Source of the DNA: Priapulus caudatus
Taxonomy: Eukaryota > Priapulida > Priapulimorpha > Priapulimorphida > Priapulidae
Assembly: GCF_000485595.1 (NCBI RefSeq)
Contig: NW_014578508.1
Span: 24,707-69,417 of the forward strand
DNA: 44,711 nt
Direction of reading: 5' to 3'
The position numbers and the translations under genes are program-made. Positions 1 through 9,097 of this stretch are shown piece after piece. How positions within the stretch are numbered: the first letter of the stretch is position 1; each line of letters opens with the position of its first letter. The notes beneath the pieces are model-generated. The model saw only the letters and a program-made list of their open reading frames with translations, ran no database searches and was not told where the DNA came from.

Positions 1-62
<62 letters not shown>
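1..62. repeat. (CA)n microsatellite
   Basis: Perfect CA dinucleotide array from the first base of the window, ending in a short CATA transition; it probably continues outside the window. Confidence 0.97.
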
Positions 63-66
<4 letters not shown>

Positions 67-217
67 TACAATGTAAAAAGGACACACAGCCGGGATAGGA
101 ACATACATAACGAGTTGGTGACACCGGTAAACAAGTTGGTGACACAGCCAAACAGGTCGGACTGACACGATTAAGTTGGACAAAAGCGAAACACGTTTTG
201 AGCGATCCGCTCGACGT

Positions 218-231
218 CTCTCGCGCGCGCC

Positions 232-271
<40 letters not shown>

Positions 272-1050
272 CGCTCTCTCTCTCGCTCGCTCTCTCTCTC
301 TCGCTTTCTCTCTCGCGCGCGCTCGCTCTCGCTCTCTCTCTCTCTTTCTCTCCTTCTCTCTCAATCTCTCGCGCTCGCTCTCTCTCCCTCTCTGTCGCAT
401 TCTCTTCCTCCCCCTCTCTCGCTCGCTCGCTCCCTCTCTCTCTCTCTCTCGCTCACTCTCCCCATCTCTCGGTCGCTCTCTCCATCTCTCTCGCTCGCTC
501 TGTCCATCTCTTTCTCTCGCTCTCTCCCTTTCTCGCTCACTCTCTCTCTCTCTCGCGCTCTCTCTCTCTCGCTCTCTCTCTTGCATTATCTTTCACCTTC
601 TCTCTCTTCCGCTCTCTCTCTCCTTTTCTCTCGCTCTCCCCTTCTCTCCCTCCCCCTCTCTCGCTCGCTCGCTCCCTCTCTCTCGCTCACTCTCCCCCTC
701 TCTCGCTCGCGCTCTCCATCTCTCTCTCGTTCGCTCTCTCCATCTCTCTCTCGCTCGCTCTCTCCATCTCTCTCTCTTCCTCTCTCTCGCTCAGATCTCT
801 CCTTCTCTCGCGCATTCTCTTTCACCTCCTCTCTCTCTCTCTCTCTCTCACTCTTTCCATCTCTCTCGCTCGCTCGCTACCTCACTCTCTCGCTCGCTTT
901 CTCCCTCTCTCAGCTCTCACTCTCTCCCTCTCTCTCACTCTCACTCTCTATCCCATTCCCTCGCTCGCCCCTCTCTTTCGTCCCCATCTGGCTCGCCCCT
1001 CTCTTCTTCCCCCTCTCTCCCTCTCTCTCTCTCTCTCTCACTCCCGGGGG
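218..1050. repeat. CT-rich low-complexity tract
   Basis: About 830 bp of almost pure pyrimidine on the plus strand: TCTC runs broken by CTCGCTCG, CTCCCTCT and CTCTCCATCT variants. Long open frames across it encode only Ser/Leu/Arg/Pro strings (or Glu/Arg on the other strand), the expected by-product of a CT microsatellite, so no gene is called. Positions 1051-1300 hold nothing I recognise. Confidence 0.95.
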
Positions 1051-1301
1051 ATTAACACATGAATGAGATCCCGCCTTTCTTTCTAATTTAGCAGGTAATT
1101 AGTGGGCAGAGTGTGACCGAATGCCGAAACATCCTGATGTGTGTGTATGCATGTCTATATTTTACGGGGTCCGATGGGGGATAGTTGCGGAAGTGTGCTA
1201 GACAGCCTGCTAGAACACTCTCATATAATAAACATATCTATAGCAGCATATACAGTCGAAAACACACCTAACAGTGACAACAACAACTCATATACGTACA
1301 C

Positions 1302-1312
1302 ATACACACACA

Positions 1313-1348
<36 letters not shown>

Positions 1349-1395
1349 CCACCAACACACCACACACACACGAACACACACACACACACACACAA
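1302..1395. repeat. (CA)n/(CACG)n compound microsatellite
   Basis: CACACA leads into about eight CACG/GCAC units, then CACCACCAAC, then CA again. Short open frames on both strands are translations of the repeat. Confidence 0.93.
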
Positions 1396-1499
1396 TGGAC
1401 AAGTAACGGGCGCCTCCAGGCTGCCTATGCTGTGGGCTGAGAGACTGTGACACAGTCAGGGCGGTCATTCGACCGATCGCGAGTCATGCATGAATTCAC

Positions 1500-1709
1500 A
1501 CTATAGCAGTAGCAGTAGCATGCAATTAACGGCACTCTTACATCCACAACCAGCAGCAGCACAGTAGCAGCACTCGACACGCACAACAGAGCGCAAAATC
1601 AGTACGCGCGAGTTACCCAGCCGCCCGTAGCGCCACCTACTACTAGCCACCATAGCAGCAAGAGTAGCCCGCACTACTACACACCACCACGAGCAAGCAA
1701 CAGTAGCCG

Positions 1710-1744
<35 letters not shown>

Positions 1745-2180
1745 CCACCACCACCAGCAGCAACAGTAGCCGCAGCAGCCGCTGCAGCATCAGCAGCCGC
1801 AGCATCACTACTACCACCACCGCCACGAGCGGCAGCAGCAGTATATGTAATTATCAGTATAGTCGTGTAGACAGTGACAGCAGCACTAGTAGCAGAAGCA
1901 ATGCATACGAATCAACAGTAGTGACGACAGCAGCAGCATCGTCAGCAGCAGCAGCAGCAACATTTGCAACTGCAACAGCAACACCACCAGCGGCATCAAC
2001 GCTAGCAACAGCAGCAGCAGCAGCAGCAGAAACAACAGCAGCAGCTACAACAGCAGCAGCAGCACCACAACCACCAGCAGCAGTAGCAGCAGCAGACGAC
2101 ACCGGAAACGAAAGAGGACGCAGAACTAACGCTATAGCCATCATCACCAGCAACGCCAGCAACAACAAAGCAGCATTCTG
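1500..2180. repeat. CAG/CAA/CAC trinucleotide-rich low-complexity region
   Basis: Interrupted AGC/ACA/ACC trinucleotide runs over about 680 bp (for example 1700-1760, 1930-1960, 2005-2095). Open frames read as poly-Ala/Thr on one strand and poly-Ala/Val on the other without any domain, so I treat it as non-coding repeat. It ends about 270 bp upstream of the sulfotransferase gene and could lie in its 5' region. Confidence 0.85.
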
Positions 2181-2226
2181 AAGGAGAGGCAGAAGGAGAA
2201 GAGATATCTATCGCATTGTATCAAGT

Positions 2227-2275
2227 GCGTATTAAGAAGGTAATAATACGCTCTTCTTTTACCTTCTTAATACGC
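2227..2275. repeat. 17-bp perfect inverted repeat (hairpin)
   Basis: Arms at 2227-2243 and 2259-2275 (GCGTATTAAGAAGGTAA and its complement) around a 15-base spacer. It lies between the CAG-rich tract and the sulfotransferase gene. It may be a transposon tip; no function is inferred. Confidence 0.8.
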
Positions 2276-2448
2276 TCTTGATTGTATATATATCCCTAGC
2301 AGCATTTCCTCGGCCACACGACCCCAGGTTCTACACACAAACTGTAGAATCACAGCGCGAGTTATTTACCAATATTATTATTATTATAGTTTACCCGCTG
2401 AATATATATCAATCCTTGCCGCCAGCTTATGGTGTTCGTCTCCGCTAG

Positions 2449-4116
2449 GTGGCGCTGTCGGCAGGCATGGGTGTCGCCTCGCGACGATCTCCGCTACCGT
2501 GTATGGCAGCGGGCAAGAGGACCCACGCGTGCGTGCGTAGAGTCGCGTGCGTGCTCGGAGTGACGGCGTGCGTGCTCGCGTCGCTCGGCGCCTTCCTAGC
2601 CACCGCGTCGTGGTCGCCGGGCAACGGCCGTCTGCGCATGCGCGGTGTGGATGCGGGCGCTCACGTGGCGCCATCTTTACCCGAAGATCGAGAGAATAAC
2701 CTCAAAGACCTGCGCATTCAAGCGGGCTATGGTGAATCGAAGGAGCGCGAGAGACAAAAGAGCAGCAGTCGTCAGAGGGAGCTGTGGATAGAAGCAAGCG
2801 ACGATGATTCGATGGAGCGCGAGAGACAAGAGAACATCGGCAGAGAGAAGGCGCCCTGGAAACCAGCGAGCGGCTACGTCTCGACGGAGCGCGAGAAACA
2901 AGAGAACGTCGGCCGTCAGAAGGAGCCCCGGAAACAAACGAGCGACTACGACTCGATGGAGCGCGAGAGACAAGATAACGTCGGCCGTCAGAAGGAGACC
3001 CGGAAGCAAGCGAGGCAGCGGCTGAAACAAGAGCGCAGCGAGAGTTGGCCGGAGCGCGCGCGACACGAGACGGCCGCCGCCGCGCCGTGCCCCGCCGCCA
3101 CGCGGCGCCACCTGCCGCACTGCGTCATCGTCGGCTTCCGCAAGTGCGGCAGCGAGGCTCTCCTCCGCATGCTGCAGCTCCACCCGCACGTTGCTGCGCG
3201 GACGCGCGCTCCACTCGAGCTGAACTTCTTCAACTGGCGCTACGCGGCCGGCGCGGACTGGTACCGCGCCAACATGCCTTGCTCCTCTCCGCATCAGCTC
3301 ACTGTCGAGAAGAGCCCGCGCACCGCCGTCAGCTTCGAGGCGCCCGCGCGCATGCACGCGGTGAACGCCACCGTGCGGCTGCTGTTCGTGGTCCGCGACC
3401 CGGCGCGCCGCGCTGTGTCGGCGTACCTGGAACGACGCGGCAAAACACCGGGGCTCGGAACCTTCGAGGAGACGGTGTGGGACGCGCGGCGCGGGCACGT
3501 GCGCCCCGGCGCCGAGATACGCGAGAGCCTGTACGTGACGCACGTCGCCAGGTGGCGCCGGCGTTTCCCCGATCCAGCGCAGATGCACTTCGTCGACGGG
3601 GATGCGCTTGTGCGCGATCCGGCGCGCGAGCTGCAATTGGTCGAGGCGTTCCTCGGGCTCGAGCCGCGCATAACGCGGGACGACTTCGTCTTCGACGCCG
3701 CGAAAGGATTCTACTGTCTTGCGTCAAAGCGGTGGACGCCCTCTGGCGGCGACGCGCCCTCTGGCGGCGACGCGCCCTCTGGCGGCGACGCGCCCTCTGG
3801 CGGCGACGCGCCCTCTGGCGGCGACGCGCCCTCTGGCGGCGATGCGCCCTTTGGCGGCGATGCGCCCTCTGGCGGCGATGCGCCCTCTGGCGGCGATGCG
3901 CCCTCTGGCGGCGATGCGCCCTCTGGCGGCGACGCGCCACCTGGTGGCAGAGCGGGGAACTACACGTGTCTGGGGAGTGAGAAGGGAAGGCCGCATCCCC
4001 ACGTGGATCCGGCTGTGATGCGATCAGTGCGGGCGGCGCTGCGGCCGTACTCGGAGCGGTTTCTAGAGATGGTCCGGGGTGTTGGAGCGGCGAATCGGTT
4101 CGATTGGGAGCTGTGA
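2449..4116 (+). CDS. heparan sulfate glucosamine 3-O-sulfotransferase-like, single exon
   Basis: A 555-residue open frame. The family moves sulfate from PAPS to the 3-OH of glucosamine in heparan sulfate, in the Golgi lumen. Seen: one hydrophobic segment at about residues 32-54 (type II anchor); a charged stem with four 24-residue repeats (about 96-191); and a sulfotransferase domain from 224. Expected family residues are present: PAPS loop GFRKCGS (229-235), candidate catalytic Glu257 before NFFNW, Lys288 in TVEKSP, and the 3'-phosphate site with Arg316 and Ser324. Cys423 (GFYC) and Cys507 flank the family's usual disulfide loop, here enlarged by a GGDA minisatellite. The tail has the GRPHPHVDP-type motif and ends FDWEL. 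ATG 2449 is the most upstream; ATG 2503 would also keep the anchor. The TGA is at 4114-4116. The catalytic domain is GC-rich and intact. Exact 3-OST subtype is not assignable, and untranslated 5' exons are possible. Confidence 0.9.
   Translation: MALSAGMGVASRRSPLPCMAAGKRTHACVRRVACVLGVTACVLASLGAFLATASWSPGNGRLRMRGVDAGAHVAPSLPEDRENNLKDLRIQAGYGESKERERQKSSSRQRELWIEASDDDSMERERQENIGREKAPWKPASGYVSTEREKQENVGRQKEPRKQTSDYDSMERERQDNVGRQKETRKQARQRLKQERSESWPERARHETAAAAPCPAATRRHLPHCVIVGFRKCGSEALLRMLQLHPHVAARTRAPLELNFFNWRYAAGADWYRANMPCSSPHQLTVEKSPRTAVSFEAPARMHAVNATVRLLFVVRDPARRAVSAYLERRGKTPGLGTFEETVWDARRGHVRPGAEIRESLYVTHVARWRRRFPDPAQMHFVDGDALVRDPARELQLVEAFLGLEPRITRDDFVFDAAKGFYCLASKRWTPSGGDAPSGGDAPSGGDAPSGGDAPSGGDAPSGGDAPFGGDAPSGGDAPSGGDAPSGGDAPSGGDAPPGGRAGNYTCLGSEKGRPHPHVDPAVMRSVRAALRPYSERFLEMVRGVGAANRFDWEL
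2734..3021 (+). repeat. 72-bp coding tandem repeat in the sulfotransferase stem
   Basis: Four units at 72-bp spacing, each containing GGAGCGCGAGA (near 2741, 2813, 2885 and 2957). They encode 24-residue units of the form S-x-E-R-E-(R/K)-Q-(E/D)-N-(I/V)-G-R. The unit length is a multiple of three, so copy-number change keeps the frame. They lengthen the charged stem between the membrane anchor and the catalytic domain. Confidence 0.9.
3739..3954 (+). repeat. 18-bp coding minisatellite (GGDA units) in the sulfotransferase disulfide loop
   Basis: Twelve consecutive 18-bp units (CCCTCTGGCGGCGACGCG type) encode eleven SGGDAP-like units (one FGGDAP) and a terminal degenerate PGGRAG. Units use GACGCG first, then a block of GATGCG, then GACGCG again, the pattern expected from unequal exchange or slippage. 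The array lies entirely between Cys423 and Cys507 and stays in frame. Confidence 0.97.
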
Positions 4117-4318
4117 GCGCGCATGCGCTGATATGGGCGATTAAGAACTACAGTGAGGCGCAATGTTAAACAAGATGCCGAGGCGCCATGATTATATCAG
4201 GAGTACGTAAATTTGACTCTAGATCACACAAATGCAACCACACAAGATGCGAGGCGTCATGATCAAATGCAAGCACACAAGATGCTAAGATTACAAGATG
4301 CTACACTATACATGGCTG

Positions 4319-4430
4319 TTAGGGGTTAATAATGACAAATTTGACAAATAACAAATTTGACGAAATTTGACACATGACAAATGACACATGAGAAATGACA
4401 CATGACAAATTTGTCATTATTAACCCCTAA
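4319..4430. mobile_element. short MITE with perfect 24-bp terminal inverted repeats
   Basis: Arms at 4319-4342 and 4407-4430 are exact complements, beginning TTAGGGGTTAATAATGAC. The 64-bp interior is made of GACAAAT and GACACATGA repeats. No clear target duplication is seen, so the superfamily is unassigned. Confidence 0.75.
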
Positions 4431-4900
4431 TGGCGGTGAAACTGTACATTATTGTGGCATCAGGAATAGTCACAGCCTACTTTATTATCACGAGCGCCCG
4501 TGATTCGTACGTGGATTCCACGTTTATTACAATCAGAGCTAGCGTAGGGCGTAGTGCGTATACAGTTACGGCACTGTACTATCGCTAGCGTGCCAGCTGA
4601 GCGGCAGCGTGCCAGCAGCAAGAGCTTGCAATAGCTGGTATTGCAACGGTAATAGCTGGAGATGATCTCCCAGTGCGCAGAGATACTGCATGAACGTGAT
4701 AAACACGGACGCTCGTGATAAGGTAAAATGACAAGGTAAGGATATAACGTTTTATCTGGGCTGTCCGTTTATAGATAGTCCGTGGGTGTCCGTTAGTTTT
4801 CGTTCGTGTGTTCTGCACCATTTACGTGTTTCCCATTTCATAGTGTAATAAACCACCACAATTAAGACCACAATTAACCCAATCCACAATTAAGACCACA
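4431..4900. other. intergenic stretch, no gene seen
   Basis: No supported coding frame. Short direct repeats occur around 4585-4640 (GTGCCAGC, AATAGCTG) and around 4855-4905 (ACCACAATTAA repeated several times). A lone AATAAA-like GTAATAAACC at about 4846 is too far from the sulfotransferase stop to assign. Confidence 0.6.
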
Positions 4901-4920
4901 ATTAAGGATCGAAATCACTG

Positions 4921-5295
4921 ATGATTACATTGCGTACGGCAGAGTATTTCCTTAGCCACGGCAGTTTAAACGGTGTCACCCAAGCTGTCCTGATAAAGCA
5001 ATGTATGGAAAAGCTCCATGGTATTGACGTGATGGCGATTGCATTGACATCCGATGAATCGCAGGTGAACCAGACAACTGCAAAAATGTTAAGAGCATCC
5101 ACAGATCCAGACAGGTTGAGAAGCACTTTTCCTCATCCATGTGACAGAACCAGCATCTCTCTCATCTTTGATGTGTGCCACATGTTGAAGTTGATGCGGA
5201 ATCTTTTCGGTCAGTACAAGGTTCTCAGAACTGTGGATGGAAACGTGAATTGCTTTAGAATTATTATATTTATCAATTCTATTAAATTTAATTAA
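4921..5295 (+). pseudogene. P-element / THAP9-type transposase fragment
   Basis: Open frame of 124 codons whose first ~100 resemble the middle of P-element and THAP9 transposases: a segment MEKLHGIDVMAIALTSDE, then an HPC-type turn, then FDVCHMLKLMRN, the conserved Asp-x-Cys-His-Met stretch. The last ~15 residues read out of the AT-rich flank and are not transposase. There is no THAP zinc finger, no N-terminal half and no C-terminal catalytic part in the vicinity. I see only a relic of about 110 residues; it could instead be one exon of a domesticated THAP9-like gene, though no splice sites are convincing. Confidence 0.7.
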
Positions 5296-5401
5296 TTAAT
5301 CTGCTAATCTGTCCAGTCGAGCCTCAAATGTTTTTAGATTTGGTGAACATACAGTGTTTCGCTTAGGTTTTCCATAATTGTACTATACAGTATACGATTA
5401 C

Positions 5402-5452
5402 TTAGATACAATAATGTAACCCTACTCTTGTTGGGTTACATTATTGTATCTA
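5402..5452. repeat. palindrome matching the tip of the 32.8-38.1 kb foldback element
   Basis: TTAGATACAATAATGTAACC and its complement flank TACTCTTGTTG-type sequence. The same sequence forms the outer ends of the large foldback element (32828-32870 and 38060-38100), so this looks like a minimal, internally deleted relative of it. Confidence 0.8.
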
Positions 5453-5605
5453 ACGATTACTGAATGAGTATTTCCTCATGCCTCTATTGACCTATGCACA
5501 CACAGTTTATATTTGTGGCATTGTGTGCTGTGGACTCTACGTTGTAGATCTAAGAAGACATCTATGGGTTGTAGCCATTGAACATTGAACCTTGTATGTT
5601 CTATC

Positions 5606-5645
5606 TTGGAGTAATCATTCTGAATCATCAGAATGATTACTCCAA
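5606..5645. repeat. 18-bp hairpin with 4-base loop
   Basis: Arms 5606-5623 and 5628-5645 (TTGGAGTAATCATTCTGA and complement) around ATCA, in an otherwise featureless stretch (5460-6037) with no gene. The short words GTTCTATC flank it on both sides. Confidence 0.85.
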
Positions 5646-6042
5646 CGTTCTATCATGTCGCTGCGGAGACGTCTATAAGTATAAGCTAAAGTCGGGAGGT
5701 GTAAACGTTTTAGTCTCTCCTCGTAAGGTACATCTTTAATAGATTATATTGTTATAAGTTATAACATATAGATCTATATCAGTATATGTTACCATTACCT
5801 GTAAATATTACATTTTTAACCGAACGTTTTATTGATGCAAATGACACGGTAAAACTAATACGAGTACTTTATAGACCATCCATAACATAAAATGCTATGT
5901 TATTTTAAAGGACCACAATGGAAATAAGTGTGCTAGTCACGCTTTTTGTGTTTTCATCCTCGATAATTATCTAGCTGCATATTGTTTATTTATGCTCTTA
6001 TCGTTGTAATGTATGCTTTGTTAATTATCGAAATAAACAATC

Positions 6043-6229
6043 TGTTCCGTAATTACTGTTAAGTGTTAAGTGATACTTTATGAGTTATTATGCCAGTAGA
6101 TGGCGCTACGCGAACATCCGGGATGTAAGGAGGAGAAGCTTTCATGTTGTAGTTGAGATGAGTTGAATAAATCTACGCTACTTACATAACTCTGTTGATG
6201 CATCATTTAGTAAGACACAACACGTAACA
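6043..6229 (+). repeat. 5' LTR of Gypsy element 1 (187 bp)
   Basis: Begins TGTTCCGTAATTACTG and ends CACGTAACA. The 3' LTR has the same 187-bp length once its inserted MITE and one copy of that MITE's duplication are removed. AATAAA at 6168-6173 (in GTTGAATAAATC) could serve as the polyadenylation signal. Confidence 0.93.
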
Positions 6230-6247
6230 TGGTGGCAGCGTGCAAAC
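6230..6247 (+). promoter_or_regulatory. putative primer-binding site
   Basis: TGGTGGCAGCGTGCAAAC follows directly after the LTR end. Starting with TGG (complement of tRNA CCA) at this position is typical of a PBS. I cannot name the tRNA. Confidence 0.6.
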
Positions 6248-6460
6248 GAACTACGCACGCCGATGTCTACATGAACAGTCGTACAAGAAAGCGCATTCTA
6301 CATGAATGAGGGATCGATTGTTCTGGAACTTTGCTCTGTCGCACGTGTATCGTGTGTGCCTGCATGGTTAACATTATAACTGTGGTGTACTGCTTGTCTA
6401 CGAGTATTGACAAGTCGCTAATTGTATATTAGCCCAAGTAAAGGCAAACAACAAGCAAAC

Positions 6461-7277
6461 ATGGCAGAGGGCCAAGACGGCGTTAATTTAGCCGAGGCTG
6501 GTGCTGAGGCAGAGACCCCCCCCCCACAGAGGTGTGAATGGTCAAGACCAACATCCGGTACAACCGCGACCGGTACCCGGCATAAGACCACCACAGCCCG
6601 TGTGTTTTGAATGTACTCCTGCAGAGAACTGGAAAATATTCAAACAAAAGTGGGGTAACTTTGCAATAATCACAAATCTAGCAGCTCAGGCAAAAGAATA
6701 CCAAGTAGCCTTGTTGTTTCATACATTAGGGGAGGACGCCCTCAAGGCATTTAACGGTTTCCAGTTCAGCACACCTGCATCACAGAGAACTGTAGATGAA
6801 GTCTTAGAGCAGTTTGACAAATTTGCAATTGGAGAAATCAACGAAACCTACGAGCGCTATTTGTTCAACAAAAGAGACCAAAAAGAGTCTGAAAGCTTTG
6901 AATATTTTCATGCCAGCATAAGGTCATTAGTGAAGACATGCAATTATTGTGACAGCTGCGTTTCATCCATCATCAGGGACAGAATCGTGTTAGGTATACA
7001 CGACTCTAGTACGCAGCAGGCTTTGTTGAAAGAGAGAAACCTAACACTGGTGACATGCATTGACGTGTGCAAGGCGGCAGAAAACGCGTCAACACAATAC
7101 AAGACGCTTCGCCCTGAGACCGTCAACAAAGTAACTGCCCCGAAACAGAAGGCGACGCGTCCCCTTAGAATGGCACAGCAATCACAGGAAAAGATCTGCA
7201 AGTTCTGTGGGCTCTCACATGTGTTTGTAAAGTCTGCATGCCCAGCATGGGGGAAGACATGTAGTGTATGTAAATAA
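6461..7277 (+). pseudogene. gag-like region of Gypsy element 1 (frameshifted)
   Basis: The likely start is the ATG at 6461. The frame is lost in the C-run at about 6516-6525 and continues one frame over. The body (about 6600-7100) is a retrotransposon gag-type helical region containing ENWKIFKQKW. It ends in a CCHC-type zinc knuckle beginning CKFCGLSH at about 7195, part of which lies after an in-frame TAA (7275-7277). Beyond that stop the same frame runs on into the protease, so gag and pol were probably one frame, split here by a nonsense change. Confidence 0.85.
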
Positions 7278-7988
7278 AGAAATCATTTTGCGAAAAAATG
7301 TCCCAACTCCAAGCAGCCACGAGCTAGGGAGGTTCACAGAGTGGCAGAAGATGAATCGAGTGAATCGAGTGACGGGGAAGAGTGGCTCAACTCTGTCAGA
7401 TCACCTAAACCGCATAAAGAGATAAAGTGCCTAATGTCAATTGGGAAACACAATGTTGTGTTCCAGGTGGACACTGGAGCATCTGTGAACATTCTGCCAG
7501 CTCGTTTTGCACCAAGTGTGACCCCAACAACTAAAAAATTGAAGATGTGGAATGGCAACGAGTACAGCCCTCTCGGAACATGTCGTACAACTGTACGTAA
7601 CCCTAAGGGTGGCAAGAAGTATTCAGTTGAGTTCACAGTGGTGAAAGAGGATCTAACACCCCTTCTGGGGCTAAAGACAGCTGAGCAAATGAAACTGATA
7701 GCGGTCAATGAGGAGCAAGTGGAAAGAGTAGCAGTTGTGTCAATCACTGACAGACATGCCGCTCTGTTTGACGAAACACTTGGAACGTTTCACGGTAGGT
7801 CACACCTCAATGTGGACGACACAGTGATACCAGTAGTGATGCCTGCTAGGAGAGTACCACTTGCAATTCGTCCCAGACTGAAAACAGAACTGGAGCGTTT
7901 GACAGAGATTGGTGTCATCACTCCAGTAGATGAACCAACCCCGTGGGTCAGCCAGCTCGTGATTGCTGAAAAAAGTCTGGCAAGCTGA
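7278..7988 (+). pseudogene. aspartic protease and start of reverse transcriptase, Gypsy element 1
   Basis: This frame contains the retroviral-type aspartic protease signature VDTGAS at about 7469-7486, then a linker, then the first conserved block of the reverse transcriptase (ELERLTEIGVITPVDEPT, from about 7888). The frame is lost within the A-run at about 7970-7976 and a stop follows at 7986-7988, while reverse transcriptase homology carries on in another frame. Confidence 0.87.
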
Positions 7989-8660
7989 GGATATGCTTAG
8001 ACCCTCGGGAGCTCAACAAGGCCCTAAAAAGGGAGCATTATACACTGCCAATATTAGATGACATGCTACATGAGTTGAGTCAATCCCGTGTGTTCTCGAA
8101 GGCCGATCTAGCACAGGGATACTGGCACGTTCAACTAGACACAGAGTCCAGCATGCTCACGACATTTCAAACATGTTTCGGACGATATAGGTGACTGAGA
8201 CTCCCATTCGGCACATCAGTTTCGTCTAAAATCTTTCAGAAAAAACTCATTGATGCACTTGGCGGGCTGACGGGAGTAGCATGTATCGCCGATGATGTGA
8301 TAATTCACGCAGCAACAGTCGAAGAACATGACCAGGTACTGGATGCATTCCTGGCAAGATGTCGCGAAAAGGGGATCAAACTGAACAGCGATAAATTCCA
8401 GCTGCGAATGGAAGAATTAACATTCATGGGTCACCGCATCTCAAAAGATGGCTTGCAGGTTGATGATGAGAAAGTCAGAGCTGTCATGGCGATGAAACCA
8501 CCTACTAACATGGACGGGCTACGTCGATTTTTGGGGTTAGTGAATTACATGGCCAAGTTTCTTCCCAACCTCACTGAGGTGGTACAGCCTCTACGCAATC
8601 TCATGAAGAAGGATGTGCCATAGACGTGGTTCACGACACAAGACAAAGCATTCCTGCGGG
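7980..8660 (+). pseudogene. reverse transcriptase domain, Gypsy element 1
   Basis: Continues the polymerase in a shifted frame. The palm motif is IADDVIIH at about 8285-8308, with ADD where most relatives have (Y/I)xDD. An in-frame TGA at 8192-8194 lies just before the RLPFGT block, and a TAG at 8621-8623 ends the connection segment; both appear to be point changes. After the TAG the same frame resumes as RNase H. Confidence 0.87.
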
Positions 8661-8668
8661 AGAAAGAG

Positions 8669-9097
8669 ATGGTGTCCAACACGCCAGTTCTTGCATTTTA
8701 CGACTCTAAGAAAGATCTAGTATTAGAGAATGATGCTAGTGAATATGGAGTGGGGTCAGTGTTGCTCCAAGATGGTCGACCTGTAGCGTTCGCGAGTCGT
8801 TCTCAGACAGACACAGAGACAAGATACGCGCAAATCGAAAAAGAAATGCTCGCTGTAGCCTTCGGGTTGAAGAAATTTTATTACTACACGTACGGTCGGA
8901 AAGTGACAATAATCACAGATCACAAGCCACTGGTAGCGATTGTGTCAAAACCGTTGTCAAAGGCACCCAGGAGACTACAGTCTCTACTGTTGCGGACCCA
9001 GAAATACGTGTTTGGACTTGTATATAAACCAGGTACATCCATACCCGTGCACTGTCTCGCAATCCACTACCAGACAAACCAGTCACAGACGTTGTAA
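8669..9097 (+). pseudogene. RNase H domain, Gypsy element 1
   Basis: RNase H-like block with the first catalytic Asp in LENDASEYGVGSVL, then FASRSQTDTE, the Glu-containing IEKEMLAVAFGLKKF, and TDHKPL. The frame fails near 9050-9070, where the family's ALSR-type motif would lie, and integrase continues in a different frame. Confidence 0.87.

Noticed and set aside
176-1066. Long open frames of nearly 300 codons in two frames
   Set aside because: Pure Ser/Leu/Arg/Pro translation of a CT microsatellite, open in several frames at once; no domain or start context.
1854-2181. Ala/Thr/Val-rich open frames on both strands
   Set aside because: Translation of CAG/CAA-type repeats; both strands open, no conserved motif.
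2677-3980. Several long open frames overlapping the sulfotransferase in other frames, including Arg-rich ones
   Set aside because: Shadows caused by high GC and by the in-frame tandem repeats; only the plus-strand frame from 2449 has family motifs.
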